From Chitinophaga sp. Ak27 (GTDB lineage Bacteria > Bacteroidota > Bacteroidia > Chitinophagales > Chitinophagaceae), in the NCBI RefSeq assembly GCF_012726295.1, contig NZ_JABAOB010000002.1, forward strand, positions 744,001-808,000: a stretch of 64,000 nucleotides of DNA, written 5' to 3'. The translations under genes were made by a program, and so were the position numbers. Below the pieces are notes generated by a model. That model was not told where the DNA came from and did no database searches. It saw nothing but the letters and a program-made list of their open reading frames with translations. Shown here piece by piece: positions 35,754-44,744 of the stretch; positions within the stretch are counted from its first letter, which is position 1; each line of letters starts with the position of its first letter.

Positions 35754-38039
35754 TTACTCATATCCATTTTTCAGTACCAACACACTACCTGGTTGACTGT
35801 TCAACAGAAGAAAACCATCCCCGGTATTTTTTATCACAAATCCTTTGTTGCTGGCCGCATAAAATGTTTTGAACGGTAGTTTCAAGCGGGTATTACCACC
35901 TTTTTCAGATACTATTTTCACTTCTGCCACCTGTGCCCCCTCTTTCTTCGCGCTTACCAGGAAAGCGCCTTCGGTACGCAAATTTTCGAAAGCCACGTTG
36001 TCCCAGTAGGCCGGAATAGCGGGCATAATATTGATAAAGCCGGCATAACTCTGCAATAGCATTTCCTGTAGTCCGGCTGCAAAGGCGAAGTTTCCTTCCA
36101 GGGTGAACGGGCGGTAGGTGAACTGGGACAAACCGGATTTGGTTTGGTCTCCATTCAGGTGGAAGCTGTTGATAGAGCAGAAGGCTTTTGCAAAGATTTG
36201 TAAATCTTTGGCTGCGCCTGCGCCGTCTTTAGCCCTGGCTTTCAGGTTGGCCATCCAGGAATAGGAGTAGCCGCACCAATATGCCGGTCCCATACTATCG
36301 GTGAGATGTATAGAATTGCGGATAATGGTTTGGGCGGCTTCACCGTCTTCCCATTTGATAAGCCCCAGGGGATGAATAGCCATCATATGCGAAAAGTGGC
36401 GGTGCGATTGGTTATACGCCATACTGGGGGCAAACATCAGCTCGTGTTGAGGGCTGAGTGCAAAATCACTGTATTCCGCCAGTATCTTTTTCCAATGAGC
36501 AGCTTCACTGCTCAATCCAAGCACTGTGGCAAGTTCTGCGGCTTTGCTGAAGGTAAACTTCATCAGCGCCAGGTCGTAGTTGGTGTTTTGTGGAAACCAG
36601 GCCTCCAGGCTATTGTCGTTGATCTCTGGACTGGAGCTGATTTTCAGCTTACGATGCCCATTTTCATCTTTTACCGTAATGTTTTCCAGGAAGGTGGCCG
36701 TGCTTTTAAACCAGGGATAAGCTTTTTCTTTCAGGAAATTTTTATCCATACTGTAGCGCCATTGGAGATAGTAGTGTTGGGCCAGCCAGGAAGATACGGT
36801 GGGCGACAACGAATATTGGATCCATCCACCCATTTCGGTACCGTCGAGGGTAGTTACGCCCGGTACGGCGAGTCCTGGTACGCCAAAATACATTTTCGTA
36901 TAGCGCAGGTAGTTAGCTTTATTGTTTTCCAGGTGACGGAGATATCCTGTGGCTTCTTCCAGGTGATTGCTGCTATAAGCAGGCCAGTAACTGAGCTGCG
37001 TATTCAGGTCGTGGTGATAATCGCCTTTCCAGGGTGCAATGCGGCCATTGTCGGCTGTCCACACTGCCTGCAGGGAAATAGGCGGAGCATCCTTCCGGGC
37101 AGCTGCGCCAAATTTATATTGTTCCAGGTACCATTGTTTTTCCAGCAGGGTATCGGGCACATGAATAGCTGACTTGCTCCAAAATTGGCGCCACCAGCTG
37201 CTATGCGCAGTCAGCGCTTTATTGAAAGTTTGTGCTGTGCTACGGGCAGTTACCTTTTCTGCCAACTCCTGCACGGGCTGTTTCGGATATTGTGAGGAAA
37301 TACTCCATACGCCTTCAATGGTATGAGCGGCTGTTTGTTTCCACCGTACATTGATATCATAGGTAAACCCATTCCAGCCTTCCTGGTGATAGGTAATACT
37401 ATTGCCGGTTTGATGGATGTCGCCTTGTTTATAGCCCAACCGCGACAGGTCGTCGCCGCCTACCGGATCGCCACTGTTCTTTACCGCGCCCTGGTATTGT
37501 GGTGCTACCAGTTGAGGTATTAGCTGTGCAGGAATGTTTTCAAAACGGAACCACCCCACGGGTTTTACCGCATCTACGAAGGTTTGCAGCGAGGCGCCAT
37601 TACGCCATTTTACCTCGCAAAGGGCATTTTGCAGGCTCAGATGTACCGATTGTACCGGTCCCCAGTTCCTGGTATCAAATTCCAATGCCCCGCCGGGAAT
37701 TTTGGAGGGTGCTGCTTCGGCATCATAAGGCGCGTCAAGATATTGTTGTACCGGTTGATAGTCCTTTTTATGTACCTGGTCTATTACCCATTGGTAGCTA
37801 AATTCCTTGCGGTGTAATCCTTTCATGGGGCGAAGATCCCATAGGTCGGCCCGGTCGAGCGAAAACCGGAGGTGATCGCCGTTCTGCCAGATCAGGGCGC
37901 CCAACAGGCCGTTGCCCAATGGTACGGCTTCATCCCAACGGGAAGCCAGTTGGCTGAATTGCAGGTCATGCGTGGAAGATTGGCCTACGCTGGTCATTGC
38001 TGCGACAGACAATGCCAGGGCCGCGATAAGTTTGTTCAT
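35754..38039 (-). CDS. Glycoside hydrolase family 95-like (alpha-L-fucosidase/galactosidase type)
   Basis: 761 residues, usual for GH95. Signal peptide MNKLIAALALSVAAMTSVGQ. The N-terminal domain has the GH95 signature WDEAVPLGNGLLGALIW and LRFSLDRADLWDLRP, and the (alpha/alpha)6 barrel contains the segments WPAYSSNHLEEATGYL, KISSSPEINDNSLEAWFPQN and RHFSHMMAIHPLGLI. GH95 enzymes cut alpha-1,2-linked L-fucose or L-galactose by an inverting mechanism. I assign the fold with confidence but the linkage only loosely. Exported, probably periplasmic. Confidence 0.85.
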   Translation of the reverse strand: MNKLIAALALSVAAMTSVGQSSTHDLQFSQLASRWDEAVPLGNGLLGALIWQNGDHLRFSLDRADLWDLRPMKGLHRKEFSYQWVIDQVHKKDYQPVQQYLDAPYDAEAAPSKIPGGALEFDTRNWGPVQSVHLSLQNALCEVKWRNGASLQTFVDAVKPVGWFRFENIPAQLIPQLVAPQYQGAVKNSGDPVGGDDLSRLGYKQGDIHQTGNSITYHQEGWNGFTYDINVRWKQTAAHTIEGVWSISSQYPKQPVQELAEKVTARSTAQTFNKALTAHSSWWRQFWSKSAIHVPDTLLEKQWYLEQYKFGAAARKDAPPISLQAVWTADNGRIAPWKGDYHHDLNTQLSYWPAYSSNHLEEATGYLRHLENNKANYLRYTKMYFGVPGLAVPGVTTLDGTEMGGWIQYSLSPTVSSWLAQHYYLQWRYSMDKNFLKEKAYPWFKSTATFLENITVKDENGHRKLKISSSPEINDNSLEAWFPQNTNYDLALMKFTFSKAAELATVLGLSSEAAHWKKILAEYSDFALSPQHELMFAPSMAYNQSHRHFSHMMAIHPLGLIKWEDGEAAQTIIRNSIHLTDSMGPAYWCGYSYSWMANLKARAKDGAGAAKDLQIFAKAFCSINSFHLNGDQTKSGLSQFTYRPFTLEGNFAFAAGLQEMLLQSYAGFINIMPAIPAYWDNVAFENLRTEGAFLVSAKKEGAQVAEVKIVSEKGGNTRLKLPFKTFYAASNKGFVIKNTGDGFLLLNSQPGSVLVLKNGYE

Positions 38040-38114
38040 CTGTTCTGTTTAATTAGCAACCATAAGTCAGTGCCTAATTTACCCGAAAAAATGAAACTTT
38101 TTTTGAAAAATAGT

Positions 38115-38147
38115 CACGCAAAGGCGCAAAGGAGCTAAGCAGCTAAA
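38115..38147. repeat. Intergenic repeat, copy 1
   Basis: A 33-bp sequence rich in GCAAAGG-type units. It matches the sequence at 59763-59795 at 25 of 33 positions. Both lie in non-coding DNA. See the matching finding. Confidence 0.5.
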
Positions 38148-38278
38148 ATATAAGCGAATTTTCTGAAAGTAAATGGCAGCAATATAGTTGATAAATAAGG
38201 TTAACCGTATTTTATGGAGATTGTTGCCACAAATTAAGGTCTCATAGTGAATATGACAAATGTAATTACAAAAGAAAA

Positions 38279-38296
38279 CCCGGCTAACAAGCCGGG
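38279..38296 (-). terminator. Terminator of the giant T9SS protein gene
   Basis: CCCGGCT (38279-38285), loop of four, AGCCGGG (38290-38296). On the minus strand it is followed by TTTTCTTTT. It lies about 35 bp behind the stop at 38330. Confidence 0.85.
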
Positions 38297-38329
38297 CCTT
38301 CTTTGTTTTATCGATCACGCTAAAGTATA

Positions 38330-41300
38330 CTATTGGGCAGGTACAATTTTTCCGGTGGCGTTAAAATGCCCTACACTTAATCTATAGATAAATAGTATCC
38401 TGGAAGTCTCAGGCACATGGTATTCTATGAGCTGCAAACTACCCTTGGTTACTTCTCCGCTGTAGATAACCGCTACCCGGCTTCCCTGCAGATTATACAA
38501 TTCCAGTTGCGCTTTACCGGTTTCCGGTGCTACATAACGGAAGAATATAGTTTCTGTATATGGATTCGGGAATACGGTCACTGACAGATTCGCAGGTGCT
38601 ACTTCCTTGGTGTAGTTCGCCTGGCCGGAATTGTCGTATGATACGCTTGAAATATTACTGATGGTGCTAACGGTCTTCGCCCACCTTACCAGTACGGCGC
38701 AGTTATTAAATCCATTATTGATCGCATCTACGGCCGCATTTACATCAGAAGCGCTTACACCGCTGACGGTCTGTCCTCCGAGGTATTTATTGGCCAGCAT
38801 AAACAAGCCTTGTACGGTGGCCTGTCCGGTAGATGACAAGTAAGCCACAACATTAACCGGCAGCTTATACGCGTCTATCCGGGATACCGGTGTGCTGCTG
38901 CCGCAGGTGGTCAGCTTGGCGGTAAATAGGGAGTCGCCGCCGATGGTCAGTGCTGACAAAGTTGGGGTGATGCCCATATTAAAGAACAAGGTCATTGTTT
39001 GAGACAAGAGTACATCGTTAATCTTACCGAACGTTGTTGATGCGGTGGATATTGGCACATTAGGCCAGGTGGCTGATTTGCTGTAGGTAGCATATCCTTT
39101 CAGCGCAGCTGGAGTACCTCCGCCAGGCAACATATTAAAGATGGTGCCATTGGTAATGTCGTTCAGGAATAAGGTAAAGAACTTACCTGTTGATTTCAAT
39201 CCAAAGATAGCGGAGTCGCCTGGTTGAGCGTCTACTACCTGCGACATCATTTGCTGAGCTTTGAGACTACCGCCGCCAGGAGTACATCCTACGCCACCCT
39301 TGTTGCCATAGAAGCCCTGGGTATAAGTACAGTAACTTACGCAGCAGCTTACAGTAATAGCCTGTTCTACATAGATGGAGTTGCCGCATTCGTCGGTGGC
39401 TGTCCAGCGCCTGATGTATTTAAACGGACAAACGGTTCCTTCTTTCCTGTCGCTGGTGGTTACAGTGACTTTACCATTACAGTTATCTGTAAATGTTGGC
39501 GCATCATACACGAGCGGAGCGCTGCAGCTGATCAGCTTATCGCTTCCCTGTGCGGTTGCTACTACCGGGGCAATACTGTCTTTTACGATAATAGTTTGTT
39601 TGATGGTATCTGACTTGTTGCCGCAGCCATCTACAGCCCACCATTTACGTACTATTGTGAATTTGTTTACACAGGTGCTGTCTGTGGTTACAGCAGAGAA
39701 GTATACGGTGGCTCCACTGCAACTGCCGTTGGCGGTGATGGTTGGCGGCGCTGGTACGTCTTTAGCACAGGCTACGACCAGGTCGGATGCTGTACCGGAA
39801 AGTACAGGCACAACATTGTTTTTAATGTGGATGGTTTGTTTAACAGAGTCGCTGTTACCGCAAACATCTGCAAATATCCAGGTACGAACGATCGTAGAAT
39901 CGCAGGAGGTACCACTACCAACCTGACTGTATACTGGTGTAACGGAGGCATCGCAGTTATCGGTGGCTGTTGGTGTAGGCACCGGCGGGATGTCTTTTAT
40001 ACACTGTATGTTTACATCAGTAAAGTTGGCGGTGATCACTGGTTTCACGTTGTCGTTCACAGTGATGGTTTGTGTAATTGTATCCGAACTGTTGCCACAG
40101 GCATCTATTGCCCACCACTTACGTACCAGTTTGAATTTATTCACACAGGTACTGTCAGTGGTCATCTGGTTCATTTGTACGGCCACGTTGGCGGTACAGT
40201 TATCGGAAGCCGTAATCACAGGTGGCGCCGGGATGTCTTTGGCGCATGTAATAGCAGCATCCGGTGCTGTACCGGAAAGTACAGGGGCGATGCTATCCTT
40301 GATGTGAATGGTCTGTTTCACGGAATCACTGTTACCGCAGGCATCTGCAAATATCCAGGTACGAACAATTGTAGAGTCGCATGCGCTACCACTGCCCATT
40401 TCACTATATGCCGGAACAACGCTGGCATCACAGTTGTCGGTAGCGGTTGGCGTTGGCGCTGCAGGGATGTCTTTCACACACTGTACTTTCACATCTTTCG
40501 GGAAGTCGGCGGTGATCACCGGCTTCACGTTGTCATTTACAGTGATGGTTTGTGTAAGGGTGTCAGAGGTATTACCACAGGCATCAACAGCCCACCACTT
40601 ACGTACCAGTTTGAATTTATTCACACAGGTACTGTCTGTGGTCATCTGGCTCATCTGCACAGTCACATTATCGGTGCAATTGTCGGAAGCGGTAATGACC
40701 GGTGCGGCCGGGATATCTTTCGCACAGCTGATAGACGCATCTGGTGCTGTACCGGAAAGTACAGGTGCAATGCTATCCTTGATGTGAATGGTCTGTTTCA
40801 CGGAATCACTGTTACCGCAGGCATCTGCAAATATCCAGGTACGAACAATTGTAGAGTCGCATGCAGTACCACTGCCCATTTCACTATATGCCGGAACAAC
40901 GCTGGCATCACAGTTGTCGGTAGCGGTTGGCGTTGGCGCTGCAGGGATGTCTTTCACACACTGTACTTTCACATCTTTCGGGAAGTCGGCGGTGATCACC
41001 GGCTTCACGTTGTCATTTACAGTGATGGTTTGTGTAAGGGTATCAGAGGTATTACCACAGGCATCAACAGCCCACCACTTACGTACCAGTTTGAATTTAT
41101 TCACACAGGTACTGTCTGTGGTCATCTGGCTCATCTGCACAGTCACATTATCGGTGCAATTGTCGGAAGCGGTAATGACCGGTGCGGCCGGGATATCTTT
41201 CGCACAGCTGATAGACGCATCTGGTGCTGTACCGGAAAGTACAGGTGCAATGCTGTCTTTGATGTGGATGGTTTGTTTAACAGAGTCGCTGTTACCGCAG

Positions 41301-43393
41301 GCATCTGCAAATATCCAGGTACGGACAAGTGTAGAGTCGCAGGCAGTACCACTGCCCATTTCATCGTATACCGGTGTAACGAGGGCGTCGCAGTTATCGG
41401 TAGCGGTTGGAGCAGGTGGTGCAGGTATGTCGCCTACGCACTGTACTTTCACATCTTTCGGGAAGTCAGCAGTGATCACCGGTTTCACGTTGTCGTTCAC
41501 GGTGATGGTTTGCTTGAGCGTATCAGAAGTATTGCCACAGGCATCTACTGCCCACCACTTGCGTACCAGCTTGAATTTGTTCACGCAGGTACTGTCAATG
41601 GTCTGTTGGCTCATCTGCACTTGTACATTACCTATACAGTTATCAGTAGCGGTAATGACTGGTGCTGCAGGAACGTCTTTTGCACAGGTGATAGTGGCAT
41701 CTGGCGCTGTTCCGGACAGTACAGGTGCAATGGTGTCTTTAACATTTACTACCAATGAACAGGTATCTTTTACCTTGCCATCGGGGGTAGTGGTAATCAG
41801 TTGCAACGTGTAGGAACCGCAGGTGTTGCCCGCCATTACGGTTACCGTGTCATTACTCATGGCGCCTGTTATGCTGCCATCGCCGGTAATGCTCCAGCTA
41901 TAAGAACCCACCTGGGAAGGCAATGGTCCCATATACACGTTGGAAGAACCAGGACACACAGGGGTAGGCCCATTAATGATGCAGGGTGGCGCCGGGTGTT
42001 GGGTAACCGTTATCACTACGGTATCCTTTCCTACGCAACCGGCACTGTCTGTAGCGGTAACCACAAACTGGAATGTTCCGGTACCTGTTGGTATAAATTG
42101 TGGATTAAAGATATTAGGATTGGAAAGTCCTGTTACAGGGCTCCAACTGAATGTATATGGGGCAACGCCTCCGCTGGCGGATGCGCTCAGGTAGGCGGTA
42201 TCGAGATTGGTGATGCTCTGATCGGCGCCGGCATTGACCGTTACTTTTGAGAGCGTGATCACCTGGCCGGGATAAACGTCAGACCCCAGGTAGCTGGTAT
42301 CAGCAAGCCCGTTGCGGGTAACGATCAGCTGAAGACTGAAAGACCCTGCAGTGAAGGTAGTACCAATGGGCACCACCTGTATATTGGCAAGGGTATTATT
42401 TACAATTTTGGCATTGGCGGTATTGCTGCCAATGATACTCCACAGGTAGGTGAGCCCTGTAGGATCATCTACCGTGGAGGTGTAATTCAACGAGGTGGTT
42501 TCTATACAACCTGCGGAAGGCCCACTGATAGAGCCTTCAGGAGGAATATACACCGCATTGGTTTTCAGGGACCTGTCCTGGTTACCAATGCTGACTACAT
42601 TACCATCGATGATCCAGTTTTTTAACCGCATATGATAAGGCGATCCGTTAATGCTGGAAGCGGAATTGGTTTGACCGCTGGCATCTTTTCCCCAGTCAAG
42701 CACACTGGCGATATGCCCACCCCACGCCAATACTGCGGTTTCCTTTAACGCGGTGAAAGTGATGTTAATTACCGTTTCAGAATTAGACCCCGTAAGACTG
42801 CCTTCGGAGGCATATACCACGCTGTTGAGGGTGGCATTGTAACCTGTCATCACCCGTTCCGATGCTGGTAATGCATTGAAGCTGGTGGTGGGCTGCCCTG
42901 TAACAGGCGATCCCGCGCTGGATGGCGCCGGGATGGGCAGCGTACTGGTAGATGTAAAATAGCTTTTCGGAAAACCGGTAATGTTTAACAACGGATCTAC
43001 CGTTTCCGCTGTATGCAGGAAAATGCCATGAGGTTCGAGTCGCTGGAACTGCGTAATGTAGTCCAGCGCATGTTTCCCGCTGGCCGTGATATCTAACCCG
43101 ATAACGAGGGTGTACGTTTTATTGGCCACCAGGTTAGTCAATACTGCCCGGTAAGGCACCGAATATCCTTCCAGGAAGTGCGCCTGGTTGTTGTTCAGGT
43201 TACCATTCACCCAGTCGACCGGGGAGGTGGGGGCTGTGGAACTACCATTGCCTCCCTGGTCCAAATTAGCTGATTGGGCGTTGCCCTTTAACACAGCTGC
43301 AGTAAGGAAAAACAATAATAGTAGAACAGGCAGGAGTTTGGAATGAAAAGACGATACATTTTGGGAATAGCGGGGTAAATCCATTGCGTTCAT
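38330..43393 (-). CDS. Giant secreted multi-module HYR-like protein with T9SS sorting domain
   Basis: About 1687 residues from the ATG at 43391-43393 (GTG at 43417 and ATG at 43384 also in frame). Order: signal peptide; N-terminal domain of ~260 residues; PKD-like segment (VNAGADQSITNLDTAYLSAS); a run of ten ~80-residue modules with pattern CAKDxPxxPxxxxxDNC ... CVNKFKxVRKWWAVDACGN, alternating two types; a Cys-rich domain (CTYTQGFYGNKGG); and a C-terminal type A sorting domain (VTVFPNPYTETIFFRY). The modules resemble HYR (hyalin-repeat) immunoglobulin-like domains. It should be exported by T9SS and attached to or released from the cell surface, probably as an adhesin. Confidence 0.92.
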   Translation of the reverse strand: MNAMDLPRYSQNVSSFHSKLLPVLLLLFFLTAAVLKGNAQSANLDQGGNGSSTAPTSPVDWVNGNLNNNQAHFLEGYSVPYRAVLTNLVANKTYTLVIGLDITASGKHALDYITQFQRLEPHGIFLHTAETVDPLLNITGFPKSYFTSTSTLPIPAPSSAGSPVTGQPTTSFNALPASERVMTGYNATLNSVVYASEGSLTGSNSETVINITFTALKETAVLAWGGHIASVLDWGKDASGQTNSASSINGSPYHMRLKNWIIDGNVVSIGNQDRSLKTNAVYIPPEGSISGPSAGCIETTSLNYTSTVDDPTGLTYLWSIIGSNTANAKIVNNTLANIQVVPIGTTFTAGSFSLQLIVTRNGLADTSYLGSDVYPGQVITLSKVTVNAGADQSITNLDTAYLSASASGGVAPYTFSWSPVTGLSNPNIFNPQFIPTGTGTFQFVVTATDSAGCVGKDTVVITVTQHPAPPCIINGPTPVCPGSSNVYMGPLPSQVGSYSWSITGDGSITGAMSNDTVTVMAGNTCGSYTLQLITTTPDGKVKDTCSLVVNVKDTIAPVLSGTAPDATITCAKDVPAAPVITATDNCIGNVQVQMSQQTIDSTCVNKFKLVRKWWAVDACGNTSDTLKQTITVNDNVKPVITADFPKDVKVQCVGDIPAPPAPTATDNCDALVTPVYDEMGSGTACDSTLVRTWIFADACGNSDSVKQTIHIKDSIAPVLSGTAPDASISCAKDIPAAPVITASDNCTDNVTVQMSQMTTDSTCVNKFKLVRKWWAVDACGNTSDTLTQTITVNDNVKPVITADFPKDVKVQCVKDIPAAPTPTATDNCDASVVPAYSEMGSGTACDSTIVRTWIFADACGNSDSVKQTIHIKDSIAPVLSGTAPDASISCAKDIPAAPVITASDNCTDNVTVQMSQMTTDSTCVNKFKLVRKWWAVDACGNTSDTLTQTITVNDNVKPVITADFPKDVKVQCVKDIPAAPTPTATDNCDASVVPAYSEMGSGSACDSTIVRTWIFADACGNSDSVKQTIHIKDSIAPVLSGTAPDAAITCAKDIPAPPVITASDNCTANVAVQMNQMTTDSTCVNKFKLVRKWWAIDACGNSSDTITQTITVNDNVKPVITANFTDVNIQCIKDIPPVPTPTATDNCDASVTPVYSQVGSGTSCDSTIVRTWIFADVCGNSDSVKQTIHIKNNVVPVLSGTASDLVVACAKDVPAPPTITANGSCSGATVYFSAVTTDSTCVNKFTIVRKWWAVDGCGNKSDTIKQTIIVKDSIAPVVATAQGSDKLISCSAPLVYDAPTFTDNCNGKVTVTTSDRKEGTVCPFKYIRRWTATDECGNSIYVEQAITVSCCVSYCTYTQGFYGNKGGVGCTPGGGSLKAQQMMSQVVDAQPGDSAIFGLKSTGKFFTLFLNDITNGTIFNMLPGGGTPAALKGYATYSKSATWPNVPISTASTTFGKINDVLLSQTMTLFFNMGITPTLSALTIGGDSLFTAKLTTCGSSTPVSRIDAYKLPVNVVAYLSSTGQATVQGLFMLANKYLGGQTVSGVSASDVNAAVDAINNGFNNCAVLVRWAKTVSTISNISSVSYDNSGQANYTKEVAPANLSVTVFPNPYTETIFFRYVAPETGKAQLELYNLQGSRVAVIYSGEVTKGSLQLIEYHVPETSRILFIYRLSVGHFNATGKIVPAQ
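40262..41254 (-). repeat. 480-bp near-identical tandem duplication in the giant gene
   Basis: The sequence at 40262-40774 recurs at 40742-41254 with a period of exactly 480 bp (160 codons, two HYR-like modules). I count only three differences between 40321-40740 and 40801-41220. Flanking modules of the same gene are clearly more diverged. Confidence 0.92.
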
Positions 43394-43874
43394 AAACACA
43401 GATTTTGCCGTGAACAAAAAAGGTTATTTCGCGGGTAGATATCTACTCGTGCTTACCAGGGAAAAGGCCACGATGTATGTTGTTGTACTGCTTGTCAAAC
43501 ACAGTATAACCGCACGTGTCATCGCCTGATCACATGATTATTGTGGAATCCATAAATGAGGTTAAAATAAGAAGGCTCAGGGGATATAGTCAAAATATGC
43601 GAAAGACAAAATTGGTGGTTAGCTTACTCTCTGAACAGTGCATTCATCTAAATCCTTTTGGCTGATAATTTTCACAATCTTATGCAAAGGTTAAGCTTTT
43701 TTTTAAAACACAAAAAAAATTAACATATTAATATTTTGCAAAGATGTTTAATATACTATTTTTAAGTATTCGAAAACTATTTTAATATGGAAGATCAATT
43801 GTTGCCTTCACTGAGCAGAAATTTTCCTTTTTTAATCTAGCCTATACCACCACTGTCTAAATATCTAATTACAG
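43394..43874. other. 481-bp intergenic region
   Basis: Divergent spacer between the giant protein gene (minus) and the glycerophosphodiesterase gene (plus). It is AT-rich towards 43730-43800. I see no convincing promoter pair, hairpin or gene. Confidence 0.5.
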
Positions 43875-44744
43875 ATGAAATATTTATTGTTACTGTTCGT
43901 ATGCAGCGTGTCTTTGCAACTCTATGCACAACAAACAAGACCTGTTGATGCTATATTGGATGAATTTTATCATCACCCCGAACACGTCATGGTGGCCGCT
44001 CACAGGGCCGCTCATACAAAGCATCCGGAAAACTCGCTGGCAGCTATCAGGGAGGCGATTGCACAAGGAATCGACATCGCAGAAATAGATGTACATGCTA
44101 CGAAAGACAAAGTGCTGGTGATTATGCACGATGATAACATTACCCGTGCCACCGGCAAAAAAGGAAAGATTGCAGATTACACCTACCAGGAATTACTGCA
44201 ATTTCCATTGCTGTTTAACGGGCAACCCACCACAGAAAAGATCCCCACCTTTGAAGAAGTGTTGCAGCTCACAAAAGGCAAGATTATAGTAGACATCGAC
44301 TTTAAGGAAGACAGCATTGAATTTGCAAAACAAACCATCGACATGGTAGCTGCCCACCAGATGGAAGACCAGGTACTGTTCTTTATCTATGAGCCACCTT
44401 TTGCTACGCAGCTGCGCAGTTTCAACGCCCGTCTGCCCATTATGCCCCGCGCACATAACATAACTGAAATAAATGATATCGAACGGATGTCTACCCAATT
44501 GGGAAAGTTCCCCGTCATCCATATCGATGATTCTTTCTACTCAGATACCTTAGTACAGCGCATCACCGGTAATGGTACGCGCATCTGGATCAATTCCCTG
44601 GGAAAATACGATAAGATGGAGGGAAGGCAGGCCAATAGCGGCTTTGATCAACTGCGAAAAGATGCCCGCTTTGCCAATGTACTGCAAACAGATTATCCTG
44701 AAAGATTATTGGCCTACCTGCGCCAGCAAGGATTGCATCGTTAA
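43875..44744 (+). CDS. Exported glycerophosphodiester phosphodiesterase
   Basis: 289 residues. Signal peptide MKYLLLLFVCSVSLQLYAQ. GDPD-family TIM barrel motifs: VAAHRAAHTKHPENSLAAI with catalytic His-Arg, GIDIAEIDVHATKD with the metal-binding Glu and Asp, and VIMHDDNITRATG with the second His. The enzyme splits glycerophosphodiesters into glycerol-3-phosphate and alcohol; the family usually needs calcium or magnesium. Its end overlaps the convergent beta-barrel gene by four bases. Confidence 0.92.
   Translation: MKYLLLLFVCSVSLQLYAQQTRPVDAILDEFYHHPEHVMVAAHRAAHTKHPENSLAAIREAIAQGIDIAEIDVHATKDKVLVIMHDDNITRATGKKGKIADYTYQELLQFPLLFNGQPTTEKIPTFEEVLQLTKGKIIVDIDFKEDSIEFAKQTIDMVAAHQMEDQVLFFIYEPPFATQLRSFNARLPIMPRAHNITEINDIERMSTQLGKFPVIHIDDSFYSDTLVQRITGNGTRIWINSLGKYDKMEGRQANSGFDQLRKDARFANVLQTDYPERLLAYLRQQGLHR

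Noticed and set aside
40262-41254. Direct repeats that could suggest a CRISPR-like or satellite array
   Set aside because: The period is 480 bp, a multiple of three, and entirely coding; there are no short spacers.
39827-41758. Long plus-strand open frames (up to 643 codons) opposite the giant HYR-like gene
   Set aside because: They are a by-product of the regular codon use of the tandem repeats. The translated sequences have no domain, signal peptide or start signals, while the minus-strand frame has signal peptide, repeats and sorting domain.
43394-43874. AT-rich stretch considered as an origin-like or phage attachment region
   Set aside because: No dnaA-box cluster, integrase or tRNA end was seen; probably just promoters.
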